Both the position numbers and the translations under genes were made by a program. Shown here in pieces: positions 47,136 to 58,646 of a DNA stretch of 64,000 nucleotides (position 1 is its first letter; the number at the start of each line of letters is the position of its first letter). Origin of the DNA: Acanthosepion esculentum (Eukaryota; Mollusca; Cephalopoda; Sepiida; Sepiidae); the NCBI GenBank assembly GCA_964036315.1, contig OZ038517.1, positions 15,614,713-15,678,712 of the forward strand. The letters run 5' to 3'. Below the pieces are notes generated by a model. That model had not been told where the DNA came from. It did not search any database and worked only from the letters and a program-made list of their open reading frames with translations.

Positions 47136-49151
47136 GTATGTCCAATTTTGGCCATTTTAGCGTTTTTTTAGTTGTTTTTTTGTCAGTTGAAAGACACATT
47201 AATTTCGAAATTCTTGTATATAATTAACTACTTGTTGGATTTTAATTAAAACTTCAGAACTTATTCAGAAATGAATGAACTTATTTTAGAAACGTTTGTC
47301 TCTTTGAAAGTCATGGTATAAATATTTTTTTTTATATCTGTTACCCCCCTCGAACTTAATTTTATGAAAACACAAAAAAATTTATTTGCAACCTGAATTT
47401 TTTTTTTAAATTAAATGCACAAAACTTTGAAAAATCTAAATCATCGATTTTTTTGTTAAAAAAATGTCCGAAATTGTCCAAACTTTTACCTCAATTGTAA
47501 AAATACAAAACCCAATAAAACTAAGACAATATTTAATTAAGAAAGTTTTTAATGGCTTTTCTGAATAATATATACGAAGGTAATTATTATCTGAAAGAAA
47601 AGAAAATTTTTGATGAACAATGAATTTTTACATTAATTTTCTTTTTTTTTTTCAATTTTAAATACACAATATGACAAAAGGTTGTTATATATTTATACAT
47701 TAAGTTCTTTCTGCAACCTTATGGAAATGATATATTATGTTCCCTACTTTTTAAAGATCATAAATTTGAAAGCTTATTAAAATCTGACAACCATAATTAT
47801 TTTTGAAATAATTTTTAATATTCCAAAATTGTATTTAAAATTGTCTCCAACGAAAGTATGGATGCACACCTTGAAATAATGTCACGTGAGTAGTTTCTTT
47901 TGATAGAAGCAAGTTTTTTTTTTACTTCAGAAATGGCTTTGATTCGTTCAGTAACAACAAAATAACGCTTGTCAAGTTTTCTGAATATCGTCGTATTATT
48001 TTAAATTTTTATCTTTTTCTATTCAAATATAATCGAATAGTGGGATAAAAGAAAATATCGACTATTTACAATTACAAAAAAAAAAAACAAAAAAAAACGC
48101 CCTTGGAAGTCCACCCAAATTTTCAAGTTTGAAATCGAATGCATAAATTCATTGTACATTACTTTGGAATTATTATCCACACGGCAAATTATCAATTAAA
48201 ACGATTTTTGGAGTTTAAATTTTCTGGAGTTAGCTCGCTGCTACTAAATACTTGTTGAGTCAAAAAACAAAACCAACATAGCATGTTAATTTTATTAATA
48301 AATAAAATAAAACTCATATTACTGCCATATCATAATTATTAATAAATAGAAAAAAATCTGCCTTAATAAAAAAGAAATAAAATCTCATTTCATTAACTTA
48401 ACCCGTTTCAGTTAATGGTGTTTCATGTAATTTTTATATTCCCAGAAAAATATTTCATGACTGAAATAATAAACCTCAATTTAAAAAAATGTATTTTTTT
48501 TACTGTTTTATTTTTACTTGTAAAATTTGATTTTCTTTCATAATTTAAATGTTATTTTCAGTGCAGAATTCTTCCTCAAACGTAAGGTAAAAAAAAAAAA
48601 TTTTGAAAGTGAATTTTTTTAAAAAAATCTACTAACCAAATTCACTTAAAATTAGAACGAATTATATCACTTCTGCGCTACCGTCCAATAAATTTCCGTG
48701 TCGTAAGTTGTGAATATATTGACGTACATCAATTAACGCCTGTCAATGGCTTAAAAAAGGAACGACTACAGTTGGAAATATCTCTCTTAAAAAAATTTCT
48801 GCTAAAAATGTAAGTAATGTTTCTTTCAAATTACATTAAGTATACTTTAATCATTCTAAATTTCCTAAGATAACAAAAGAAAAAGGTGTAATTGATTTTT
48901 CATGATTTTTTAACTAACAAACTATGATCTTTCCGACAGAAATGTCAATAAGTTCGATTTTACGAAATTTTTTGACTCGAAATTTTTAACATTTATAGGA
49001 AGGATTAAAAAATCTGAAAAATATTCAGAAAATACTTTGGTCTTTCCTCTTTAATAACAACATAAATATTTAAACGTTAAAAATTGTTTTATCAATTTGG
49101 GGACCTTTTTTCGTCAAGGTATACCACTTTTTAGCGAAATATTGGACATAC

Positions 49152-49155
<4 letters not shown>
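47132..49155. mobile_element. 2.0-kb DNA transposon with inverted ends, non-autonomous
   Basis: Begins TTAGGTATGTCCAAT and ends ATTGGACATACCTAA, an inverted terminal repeat of about 17 bp. It lies within (TA)n on both sides, so the target duplication cannot be read. The right ~130 bp in reverse complement aligns with the ends of the element at 58647-60592 (CGCTAAAAA, then GAGGAAAGACCAAA), which defines one family. The interior is AT-rich and has no transposase-like frame, so it is probably mobilised in trans. Confidence 0.7.

Positions 49156-49222
<67 letters not shown>
49156..49222. repeat. (TA)n microsatellite, right flank of inverted-repeat element
   Basis: TA run starting directly after CCTAA. 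Confidence 0.95.
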
Positions 49223-49225
<3 letters not shown>

Positions 49226-49428
49226 TTTTTTACCCCAGTAAACAACTGGTCTAATAAGCTTTTAACTCAAGTCGGCATTTTTTTTTTATCTCCATCGGAA
49301 ATAGCAGAGAAAACGTTTTACTCTCCAAATATATTACTGTGAAACCTGATTTAAAAATGAAAATTGAAGTCAACATTGAAGTCCAGCATGAAACAGCCTG
49401 TCGCCTCTGCCACGCACGCGCGTGCGCG

Positions 49429-49429
<1 letters not shown>

Positions 49430-49513
<84 letters not shown>
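49430..49513. repeat. (CA)n with short (TA)n
   Basis: CA run preceded by GCACGCGCGTGCGCGC, an alternating purine-pyrimidine stretch. It matches the position of the compound tract at 980-1083. Confidence 0.9.
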
Positions 49514-49920
49514 GAATTGTAAATATTCATTGGGGTTTCATTTTAAATGTTGCTATTTTTATTCCTCTCCGCCCCAGACAGATTGTACATATCGGATCTA
49601 GATAGGACTACATAGAGACTGGGAGGTATTATGGTGACTGTAGTAAGAATAGTAAATAAGAATGTGTTAGTTTGCCTTAATCAAATCGTCAATACGCTAA
49701 CAAATGCTGAAATCTTTTCAAAACATCTAAACTCAATCAAAAACTAACCTTGCTCTAATGGCAAATAAAATTATAAAGATTTGCTGAGTCATTATAAAAA
49801 CAAAATCAATGTTATTTTACTCGATAATAAGTTTTTAAGAGAAAAACTCAGGTTCCAAAGGGACCAATTTTTATTCCTGTTTTCGCTTGTCTTTTCTTTT
49901 CTTTAGCGTTTCTAGAAACT
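49514..49920 (+). repeat. Rearranged dispersed-repeat sequence shared with 720-970 and 1664-1800
   Basis: ATGAATTGTAAATATTCATT and GACTGGGAGGTATTATGG blocks (as at 1664-1800), followed by the block matching 720-970. The order differs from the first copy, so a rearrangement lies at the left edge of the duplication. Confidence 0.7.
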
Positions 49921-50044
49921 GCTAACCGGAAAAAAATTATATAAACACAAAAGGGGTCACTTGCAAAACAACATACTGAATCCATTTAGTTTCTCACCGT
50001 AATGAGTGTGACTATAATTTTGGTTTGAGCAATACTACTATAAG

Positions 50045-50450
50045 TAGGAGGCAGGGTGAAATAATGGATAGCGACTCGGATTGAAGAATCGGAGAGCAGA
50101 GTTCGAATTCCAGTCGAATCCATTACATTCACTTATGTGCTAATACCCTTGGGAAAGGTATGAATCCTCTTAGGATAACAGGACAGACCGGATTCTATAG
50201 CATTGGATGGCAACTGGCCTACCGCAGAAAGAAATGGCAACCTAATGCGGGAAAAAATCTGCCTCGCTGAAGGATACATGATCGCCCAACCGTGTACCAC
50301 GCATGGCACATAACATAATTGACTGAATTTAATCGAAAGAGGAAGCAATTTATTAAGACAAAAATGTATAGAAAGTGCCATGATCGCTAGATCCACAATA
50401 TAAATGTACATCCGGGTTTTTACAACATTTCACACTTCTTGGCATATCGG
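50045..50450 (+). mobile_element. tRNA-headed SINE
   Basis: A tRNA-Arg-like head (AATGGATAGCGAC as A-box, AGAGTTCGAATTCC as B-box) is followed by a body of about 300 bp with no coding frame. tRNA-Arg-derived SINEs are known from octopus; assignment to one of those families is inference. It is absent from the matching place in the 1.2-3.2 kb copy. Confidence 0.6.
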
Positions 50451-50774
50451 CAATTATGACAGAAAAATTAACAGAGAGTTGGACTATATAACCAAACAAA
50501 TATTTGAAAAAAATTAAATTAAATTCAAAATTAAATATTTCATCCTCTCTAAAAAAAAAAAAAATTGAAAATGTCTTTGAAAAATAAATTTACTTATTAC
50601 CGAATAATTTTCGAAAAGTTCAATAAATCTCTTCATTATCTAAATGTTTAGAGTTAAAAAAATTCCATCGAAAATCCAGTTGTGCCCTTTCTTATTTCAT
50701 CCCAATTTACTTATTTAATATATATAAATATATTTATATATTTATACATATATCTATATAAATATATTAATTCC

Positions 50775-50960
50775 ATTATATATTTAAAGATTCTTCATAA
50801 AATCCAAAAAAGAATCTGCAATGTTATTGATACTGATCTGGCATCTCGCCTTCAATCACCTTCCCACCGTCGTAACACAACTTCCCTGCGTCTTTTCTAT
50901 AAATACTTTCATGATAATTGATCTGATGAACTTTCCTCTGTATTAATTTTGTGAATTGTA
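50775..50960 (+). pseudogene. LINE ORF2 C-terminal remnant, second copy
   Basis: KIQKRICNVIDTDLASRLQ, then an HRR motif and LFYKYFHDN, then TGA where the frame would continue SDELSS. It is better preserved than the copy at 1495-1660 because the TAG there is CAA here. Only the 3' tip of the element is present. Confidence 0.6.
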
Positions 50961-52003
50961 AATATTCATTAGGGTTTCATTTTAAATGTTGTTATTTTTA
51001 TTCCAACCCCCACAGACAAAATGTACATATGGGAACTAGTTAGGATTTCCTAGAGACTGGGAGGTATTATGGTGACTGTAGTAAGACTGGTGAGAAAGAA
51101 TGTATTGTTTTGGTTTTCGAATACTGTGGTATATTTGGGTTAGTAATCGTGGTTGGCTAAGTTTCAGGTAAGACAGATTGAAGACCAGCCTTCCCTCTCC
51201 CCAGTTTTGAATTTGTGCTTCATTTTTGTATTATTCAAAACAAATCTTGCTTTCCGCTATGTTACCTAGATTTTAGGAATTTAAGCGAAGTACTAGACCG
51301 GCGGAAAAAAACTCATAATTTTCCAACTGAAATGTCTTTATTAACCGTAAGTTCTATGATAACAGTTTCTTCTATTGCACTTCTCACTTGTCTAAATTTA
51401 GTCCTGACTTAGGACAGTGTTACCCGAAACAGCTGCAAATGCCAAAGTTTTCCCTAGTTGTTTTCTTACAGAGGTTATCGCTATTTTACAGTAAGACACA
51501 AGGTCATCAAAATATATATCCTATTGTATTAACAATACAATAGCCTATCTATTAACAATTGGTGCACATTTTCCGAAGCCAAAGTTTTATCATTTTTATT
51601 TATTTTTTATTAAATTTTCAAGATGTCGTGCATTTGCTTTCGTTCTATGTCGTTTTCGTTTAAATCATTTTTTGTGGTATATCCTTTGTAGATAGTCATA
51701 CCACTTCAGTGGTATCACAACATTTTCCAATGGATCTCTGAAATATTTGTTAAACATTTGTAAAATGGTTTGTAAATATTCGATTCTTACTGTCAAAATA
51801 AAACTCGTAGTTCCATTGTTGATATTTTGCTGCGACAGAAACTGTGCTCTTTTTCTTCGACTGACGCATGCGCATGACGACATCACTTCCGTTGTTCTAT
51901 CTTACTATTATAAATTGATATTAACATTTAATTTTGATACTATCATAATATTAATAATTTAGAGAGGTCACTTTTAGTCATCATTGAAAGGAAATATCAT
52001 TAT

Positions 52004-52082
52004 TTGTTTAATACATCGGCTATTTGTTTAATATATCGGCTATTTGTTTAACATATCGGCTATTTGTTTAATATATCGGCTT
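52004..52082 (+). repeat. Four copies of a 20-bp tandem repeat
   Basis: TATTTGTTTAATATATCGGC-type unit, four copies, with C substitutions in two. Confidence 0.9.
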
Positions 52083-52119
52083 GACTTTAGTTTAAAAGTT
52101 TTTTTCAGATATTCGAACT

Positions 52120-52644
52120 TGTTGAGGACCTTGGTGTGAAGATGAGGATGATATCTCTGGGCTAAGATTTCCTGTTAGCCGGTCCAGCTACATAGGAATG
52201 CTGGACTATAATTAAGTCCAAAGAAAGCAAAAGAAAACAAACAAGACCGATACATATATGCAAACAACTATATATTATGGATAAACAAACATTAATACAA
52301 GAAGACATGAAAAGTTACAGTGTTCTTTGTAGAAGTTATGTGTGTGTTTGTGTTGAGTGTCGTACGTACGTGTGTATATTGTTTAAAGCGTGTTCCCAGA
52401 ATTTGGGAAACGCAGTCTGTGTGAGAGGTCACAAAAAGGAGAATAGAAAGGTTTTTTACCTCGCCTACGTACGAGGTATAGGCTCAAGGCCTGAGTCGAA
52501 AAAGCAATTTTACCTCATCTTGTTGCGAGGTGGCCGCCCGAGGCGTAAGCCGGAAAAGAGAGAGAAGGTCAGCCAGTATTTATACTCGTGGGAGAGAGAC
52601 CCCTGTTGAAGGATTAAGGAAATGAGGAGGAGATAACTCCGACA
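52120..52644 (+). mobile_element. Solo LTR, 525 bp
   Basis: TGTTGAGGACC...AACTCCGACA with TG/CA ends, flanked by AACT at 52116-52119 and 52645-52648. The paralogous segment at about 2978-2990 reads CGAACTATAATT without the insert, which is a direct empty site. It contains a GGGAGAGAGACC block and a TATTTATA box near the right end. Solo LTRs form by recombination between the two LTRs of a full element. A diverged relative is at 45394. Confidence 0.85.
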
Positions 52645-52976
52645 AACTATAATTACAAACGATATTTTTAGAAAATTAAAATTTCACTGAAATACGTTGG
52701 AAAATTTACAAGTTATCTAAAATCAAGAAAATATTAATTTTAAAGAAAATGGTTTTAATATACAATACAGTTTAAAAGTTTGAAGCCACCGACAGAATGA
52801 GCATGGGATGGACTTGACAGAAGAGAGCAAAAAAATAAAAATTAATGAAAAAGATCTCTTAGTGTCATTGAAGAAAGAATGGAATCAATTATCAATCTTT
52901 TGCAACAAACCTGAAAGGGACAGGATTAAAAACTGAACTGAAAGACACTCATACGTCGAAAACGACGGGAGAGTTA

Positions 52977-52978
<2 letters not shown>

Positions 52979-53037
<59 letters not shown>
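52979..53037. repeat. (TA)n microsatellite
   Basis: Uninterrupted TA run. Confidence 0.95.
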
Positions 53038-53041
<4 letters not shown>

Positions 53042-53042
<1 letters not shown>

Positions 53043-53193
53043 GGAGCCTGTGTAAATAGGAGAGTGGACACGAAATGATGCCAATTTGTTTCATGCTTGA
53101 ATGAGATCTTAAGGCTTGATGACTGTTCAAGCATGAAATTGTCGACACTCGGTGTGGACCTCAGTGTCCACTCTCATATTTATACTGGCTCTG
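53042..53193. repeat. Imperfect foldback (about 150 bp)
   Basis: Nested complementary blocks in order: GGAGCCTGTGTAAATA with TATTTATACTGGCTC, GAGAGTGGACAC with GTGTCCACTCTC, and TTTCATGCTTGAA with TTCAAGCATGAAA. The centre is at about 53115. Confidence 0.85.
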
Positions 53194-53284
53194 TCACTGA
53201 CATTGAGCACTTTTACCACACTTTTAGCATATATTAGTATATACACATGTATACTAATATACATATTCAGTTTAGAATATAAAA

Positions 53285-53362
53285 AAAAATCCTTGATAAT
53301 GGCTAAGAGAATAGCCGAAAGTTCTCGGATATATAGAACATTTGGACAGTTTTTATGTCCAG
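53285..53362 (+). repeat. Dispersed repeat shared with 45895-45975
   Basis: TCCTTGATAATGGC, AGCCGAAAG, CTCGGATATAT and GGACAGTTTTTAT blocks. Confidence 0.6.
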
Positions 53363-53447
53363 GAAAGAAAACACAGAAAAAAGAATGCTTGATCACAGTA
53401 CCTTTTCAGCCGTCTTTAATAAAACTTGTATAAAAGAGGGATTACTG

Positions 53448-53449
<2 letters not shown>

Positions 53450-53512
<63 letters not shown>
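53450..53512. repeat. (TA)n microsatellite
   Basis: Uninterrupted TA run to the right of the dispersed repeat and left of the copia remnant. Confidence 0.95.
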
Positions 53513-53514
<2 letters not shown>

Positions 53515-53639
53515 GAATTAAAAGTAGGTGAACAGTATATGGCAACATTTATTTTGAAATTCCATACTAATGGAATTAAATTTTGATGAACACTTATTGC
53601 ATATAAAATAATTTGAAAGAAGTTTTATCGGTTCACATA

Positions 53640-54460
53640 ATGTTATCCAAAATGATTTTCTTTAATTTCGTTCAGAATTTTAAACCTTATATTTAAGGAA
53701 TTTTTAATTTTTAATAGAGCAGCTTTACATTTTGAAGCTATTAACATCTCGTCGACCCAAATAATCAGAATTGCTAATATTTCATTATTAAATGTTCTTG
53801 TGTACAGGCATGGGCCTACTAGGGAGGGTTCAAAAGTTGTTCAATTAAATAGAAATGTAGTAATTTATTCCACGTTCTTCCGCTTTGCTTCAGCCCATAT
53901 AGTGACTTTTTGAGTTTCCATACATAATTGTCACCCTTTTCAAAACCTTCTGGCGGTTTTATGTATATTTCATAGTCAATCGGTGCATTCAGATATGCTC
54001 CTTTGACATCCATATGGTGTATATCCATGCCATAATGCGCAGCCATTTGCATTAAAATTCTGATTGTTGTCATGTTTGTTGTTGGACTGAATGTTTCTAC
54101 ATAATCCTCCCCGTATATCTGCGAAAATCCTTTAGCTACAAAACGAGCCTTATACACTGGCGAACCATCCTCTGTTTGCTTTACAGTATAAACCCAACGG
54201 CTGCCGATAATATTTTTATCATCAGGGGCCTTTTTCAATTAAAAAGTATCATTTGATACTAGAGATTCCATTTCTTTTTTGCATGGCGGCTATCCATCTT
54301 TTGGAATGATCAGAATTTATGTCTTCTTGATAGTTCTTCGGGATACATTGCACCGAACAGCAACAGTCAATGTCACAGATATTAGATTGAACAATTCCAA
54401 AATAGTCTGGCTTTCTTTTAATTCTGGTCGGATAACGCGGAATTCCCCCCCCCCTCATTA
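53640..54460 (-). pseudogene. pol: Ty1/copia reverse transcriptase, truncated and frameshifted
   Basis: The minus strand carries, in order, SKRWIAAMQKRNGI, IGSRWVYTVK, ARFVAKGFSQIYGEDY, FSPTTNMTTIR, DVKGAYLNAP and LKKSLYGLKQ, the hallmark of copia-type RT. The main frame stops at about 53819; a shifted frame beyond it reads LIIWVDEMLIASK. This corresponds to the catalytic YVDDM box but has Glu in place of the second Asp. No RNase H or 3' LTR was found, so the 3' end is lost. Confidence 0.88.
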
Positions 54461-54695
54461 GTTGTATTTTCTTTTAATTCAAGGTTTGCGTCTGATATTT
54501 CCTTGTCTTTATCGTCTGGTATAACACCTTCCTCTTATTGTGGATCTTGAACGGGTTTTCTATTCATAGGCCTTATCTCATAATTAGGCCATACTAGTTC
54601 GTGTTGGCCCAGTTCCTCGCAGTTAATGTTCTTTTCTTCGGGATCCTTTACTTGCTCAAGGGAATCTGTAAATCTGACGCATCTTATTTTCCTTA

Positions 54696-55880
54696 TTATT
54701 TTACTTTCTGGGAATAAATCATATAGGCCGGACTTGTTTTGTCATAGCCAATAAATATGCCTCGTTCACTTTTTGGATCAAGTTTTGCGCTGTGGTCGAC
54801 ATATGTGTAGCAAATTGTACAAAAAATATGCATATCACTAACGTTGGGTTTGTAATTCCTATAAGCCTCATAAGGAGTCTTTTTAATGTTACTATTATAG
54901 CAACGGTTTCTGATATATACGGCGATATTTAATGCATAGACCCACAAATTTTTGGGTAACTTAGATTCTATTAGCAAACATCTAGCCATTTCGAAAAGAG
55001 TCCGCCAACTTCGTTCAGCGATTCCGTTCTGGTGCGGCGAATAGGGACAGGTTTTCTCATGTCCAATGCCTTCATTTATTAGGAGGTTTTCGTAATCATC
55101 AGAAGTAGATTTTCCACCATTATCTGTTCTAATTATTTTCACTTTTCCATAAGGTGAAATATCAGATAAATACATTCTTGTAGCTTGTAAGGTATCAGAT
55201 TTGTTTTTTTAGAAAATATATCATAATAAGTCCTGAATATTCAACAACAAACTTTAATACATATGCATAAGTGCCTATACCCATTGGTGAAACTGAACCC
55301 GCTAAGTCGCAATAAACTCTGAAAAAGATATCTGTTGATTTTGGGATTCGATCCCTATTTCTATACTTTGTCATTTTTCCTTTAATACATGTGTCACAAT
55401 GTTGTAAGCCCTTTGGAGATGTAATTTTCATTCCAGTAACGCGTTCTTGTAATTTTTTAACATCCGAATTATTACATTGGCCCAATATTTTATGCCAAGT
55501 CGTTAAGTCGTGGGTGGCTGTTTTCACAGATTTAATAATTTTCAAATAATATAAACGTCCATTTTGTTGTATATTAAATTCAGTTCCGTCTGGGTATACT
55601 AACTTTGAATTGTCTCGGCGAAAATTAACTTTAACACCAGTTCTAACAGCAGACTGAACCGAGAAAATATTTTGTTTAAATTTAGGGATATATATAGACC
55701 TTTTTAATAAACATTTACAAATCACCCCTTTTTTAAAATTAACATTTCTCACGTATATGCCCGACTTTACCACAACGAAATCAGATGATATTTGATTTTC
55801 TATTATTATTATTATTATTATTATTATTCCTGCTGCTGTTGTTGTTGTTGTTTTTAGACCCCTTATTTTTAATATCACAA
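54696..55880 (-). pseudogene. pol: Ty1/copia pre-integrase and integrase region
   Basis: On the minus strand a GAG-pre-integrase zinc region (WHKILGQCNN, then CDTCIKGKMTK) is followed by the integrase core with Asp in YCDLAG, Asp in IRTDNG and Glu in NGIAERSWRT. The frame changes at an A-run near 55203, splitting the core between the first and second acidic residues. (AAT)n and (AAC)n trinucleotide runs lie at 55801-55855, just upstream of the zinc region. Integrase would insert the cDNA; this copy cannot make an intact one. Confidence 0.87.
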
Positions 55881-56019
55881 TTCCTGGTCTGGTAGGTTGG
55901 AAAAATTACTTTTCTGAATTTTTTAAATGGCGTCCTTAGTTGCATTACATTTTTTCTTTGATTTGGGGGGGTTGCACATTTTTTCAGTGTCTTCATAACT
56001 ACGTAATGCAATTTTAAAC

Positions 56020-56567
56020 TCAGCGAAAGTTAGTTTTTTTTTTATCTTTTTCAGTTATTACCGTAGTGAATGGTTTAAATGTCGGTGGTAATCCCTTTAA
56101 AACCATGGCGATTAGCAGCCCATCTGAGATTGTCTCACCTGTCATTTTTAAGGCATCTGTGACATTCTCAGCTCGTATAATATAATCTGTTACGGATTCA
56201 TTTTCTCGTCTCCTTAACGCGGTTAGTTCAGTATATAAAGCAATACATTTAGGCTTACCTTTTGACAAGTAATGTCCACGCAATATTCGTAGGGCTCTAC
56301 GTCCGTCATCCTTCGCTTCTCTCATTATTAAAGACAAACTCCTGTCATCCAGGCATTTATTAATTCGACGAACACGGTCACATTTCTTTCCATATAATCA
56401 TCGTCTTTTTTTTGGACATCTTGGCAAAGAAGGTAGCCTAAGAATTTCGTTTCCCACAAATCGTACCTCGATTCGTCCCCGTCAAAATACAGTCGTGACC
56501 TGGGCTCATAACCAATATTATACATGTTCACCCTAGTCTGAATGTAGAATCCAACGTAGTAAGTCAT
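56020..56567 (-). pseudogene. gag: Ty1/copia gag
   Basis: The minus strand starts near 56567 with an N-terminal part (RLYFDGDESRYDLWETKFL) and continues in another frame with LRGHYLSKGKPK, LYTELTALRRRENESV and DGLLIAMVLKGLP. This is the copia-type UBN2/gag pattern. The frame breaks near 56335. The zinc knuckle expected after it (55900-56000) is not recognisable. Confidence 0.8.
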
Positions 56568-56873
56568 TTCTTCAATGAAACAACACCAATATCTAGTAGC
56601 AGCTGTTCAGTAATTCTTAAGGTTCTCCATATCAGAGGTTGGAAGTGAATATTCGGAGAAAGTAGCCGAGCGTAGTTGAGTAGTTCTTCTGGTCATCGGT
56701 ATCAGAGGTCGGCAGTGTATATTTGGAGAGAAAACAAAATGGCCGCCTTTATACACGTCGGATTGAATATTATAAGTGTACTGATTGGTGAACCTTCTAT
56801 TGGCGAACAATAATATGAGTCAGCACATTTCAGTTGGCTCGCTAGCACATAAGGGTACCAAAAAATCCTAACA
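56568..56873 (-). mobile_element. Probable 5' LTR/leader of the copia element
   Basis: The minus strand starts TGTTAGGATTTTTTGG at 56873, a plausible LTR start, and leads into gag. Two related ~60-bp blocks (ATATCAGAGGTTGG and GTATCAGAGGTCGG on the plus strand) lie inside. The LTR's 3' limit is not clear because the partner LTR is missing. The tandem array starts at the very next base. Confidence 0.5.
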
Positions 56874-58345
56874 TCGGCTGCCTCCCGTCTGGAAACGCAA
56901 TCTGATACAGCCTTGCGGCCTTGTGTCCATTACCATTTGCGCGGCCTATATGAATAGCCTACAATTCTGTCTAAGCAACGGGACGAAAAGTAGCAGAGAA
57001 GATGGGATGACTCGGCTGCCGCCAGTCTGTACACGAAATCTGATAGAGCCTTGAAGCATCGTGTCCATTAACAATTTCGGGGCCATATATGAATACCCTA
57101 CAATTCTGTCTAAGCAACAAGATGATAAACAGCAAAGAAGATAGGATGAATGGACTGTCTTCAGTCTGGAAACAATCAGATATAGCATTGCGGCCTTGTG
57201 TTCATTACCATTGGCGCGGACGTATATGAATATGCTACAATTCTGACTAAGCAACGGGACAATAAACAACAACGAAGATTGAATGACTCGGCTGCCTCCA
57301 GTCTGGAAACGTAATCTGAAAACAGCCTTGCGGTCTTGTGTCCATTACCATTTGCCCGGCCGTATATGAATAACCTACAATTCTGTCTAAGCAACGGGAC
57401 GATAAACTGCAACGAAGATTGAATGACTCGGCTGCCTCCAGTCTGGAAACGTAATCTGAAAACAGCCTTGCGGTCTTGTGTCCATTACCATTTGCCGGGC
57501 CGTATATGAATAACCTACAATTCTGTCTAAGCAACGGGACGATAAACTGCAACGAAGATTGGATGATTCGGTTGCCTCCAGTCTGGAAACGTAATCTGAA
57601 AACAGCCTTGCGGTCTTGTGTCCATTACCATTTGCCCGGCCGTATATGAATAACCTACAATTCTGTCTAAGCAACGGGACGATAAACAGCAACGAAGATT
57701 GGATAACTCGGCTGCAACCTGTCTGGAAACGTAATCTGATACAGCCTTGCAGCATTGTGTCCATTACCATTTGTTTGGTCGTATATAAATATCCTTCAAT
57801 TCTGTATAAGCAATGGTACGATAAACAGCAACGAAGATTAAATGACTCGGTTGCCTTCGGTATGTAATCGCAATCTGATACAGCCTTGCAGCGTCGTGTC
57901 CATTTCCATTTTCAGCGGGCGTATATGAATATCCTACAATTCTGTATAAGAAACGGGACGATAAACAGCAACGAAAATTGGTTGACTCGACTGCATTCGG
58001 TCTGTAATCGTAATCTGATACGGCCCTTCAGCATCGTGTCCATTGCCCTTTGCTCGGCCGTATATGAATGCCCTACAATTCTGTCTAAGCAACGGGACGA
58101 TAAACATCAACAAAGTTTGGATGACTCGGCTACCTCCAGTCTGGAAACGTAATCTGATACAGCCTTGCAGCATCGTGTCCATTTCCATTTGCGCGGCCGT
58201 ATATGAATGCCCTACAATTTTGTCTAAGCAACGGGACGATAAACAGCAACACGTATTTGATGACTCGGCTGCCTCCATTCTCGAAACGTAATCTGACACA
58301 TGGCCTGGTGTCCATTAACATTTGAGCCGCCATATATGAATATCC
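56874..58345 (+). repeat. About 140-bp minisatellite (about 10-11 units)
   Basis: The marker CCTACAATTCTG recurs at 57373, 57513, 57653, 57932 and 58072 (steps of 140), with close variants at 57792 and 58211. Units include GACTCGGCTGCCTCCAGTC and GTGTCCATTACCATTTG. 140 is not a multiple of three and frames break on both strands, so it is not coding. The units at 57240-57660 are the most alike. Confidence 0.93.
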
Positions 58346-58640
58346 TACTATTTTTAAACGTAGCACTTCTTTTTTAAACTCACTCGTATACACATTAAAC
58401 GTTGAAGACATAATGACAAATGTAACTTAGTTGACATAGCAACATAGCGCTATCTAAATAACTAATAACTTCTCACTAAAAACAATTAATTGTATTTAAA
58501 AAATTAAATTAAATTAAAATATTTATTGTAATTGGACGTAAAAATAAATCTTTTGAAAACGTGACGATTATTGTCGAAGTTACTCAATTAATTCAGCACA
58601 TGTACGCAGTATGTAAAGTAAGTAACATTTTCTGAGGTCA
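58346..58640. other. Spacer without recognised features
   Basis: AT-rich sequence between the minisatellite and the DNA transposon; nothing supported. Confidence 0.6.
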
Positions 58641-58646
58641 GTTTTA

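Larger units (their letters stand above)
50476..52895 (+). repeat. Segmental duplication, copy 2 (partner 1190-3236)
   Basis: Collinear with 1190-3236, with a 525-bp solo LTR inserted at 52120 and a deletion replaced by a palindrome ATTGTATTAACAATACAAT at about 51525. No intact host gene. Confidence 0.85.

Noticed and set aside
52277..52609. 110-codon frame inside the solo LTR
   Set aside because: It lies wholly within the LTR, is low in complexity around GTGTGTGT and is absent as a frame in the related LTR at 45394.
57176..58411. Overlapping frames on both strands in the 140-bp array
   Set aside because: The period is not a multiple of three and the frames shift from unit to unit; they overlap on both strands as expected by chance in a repeat.
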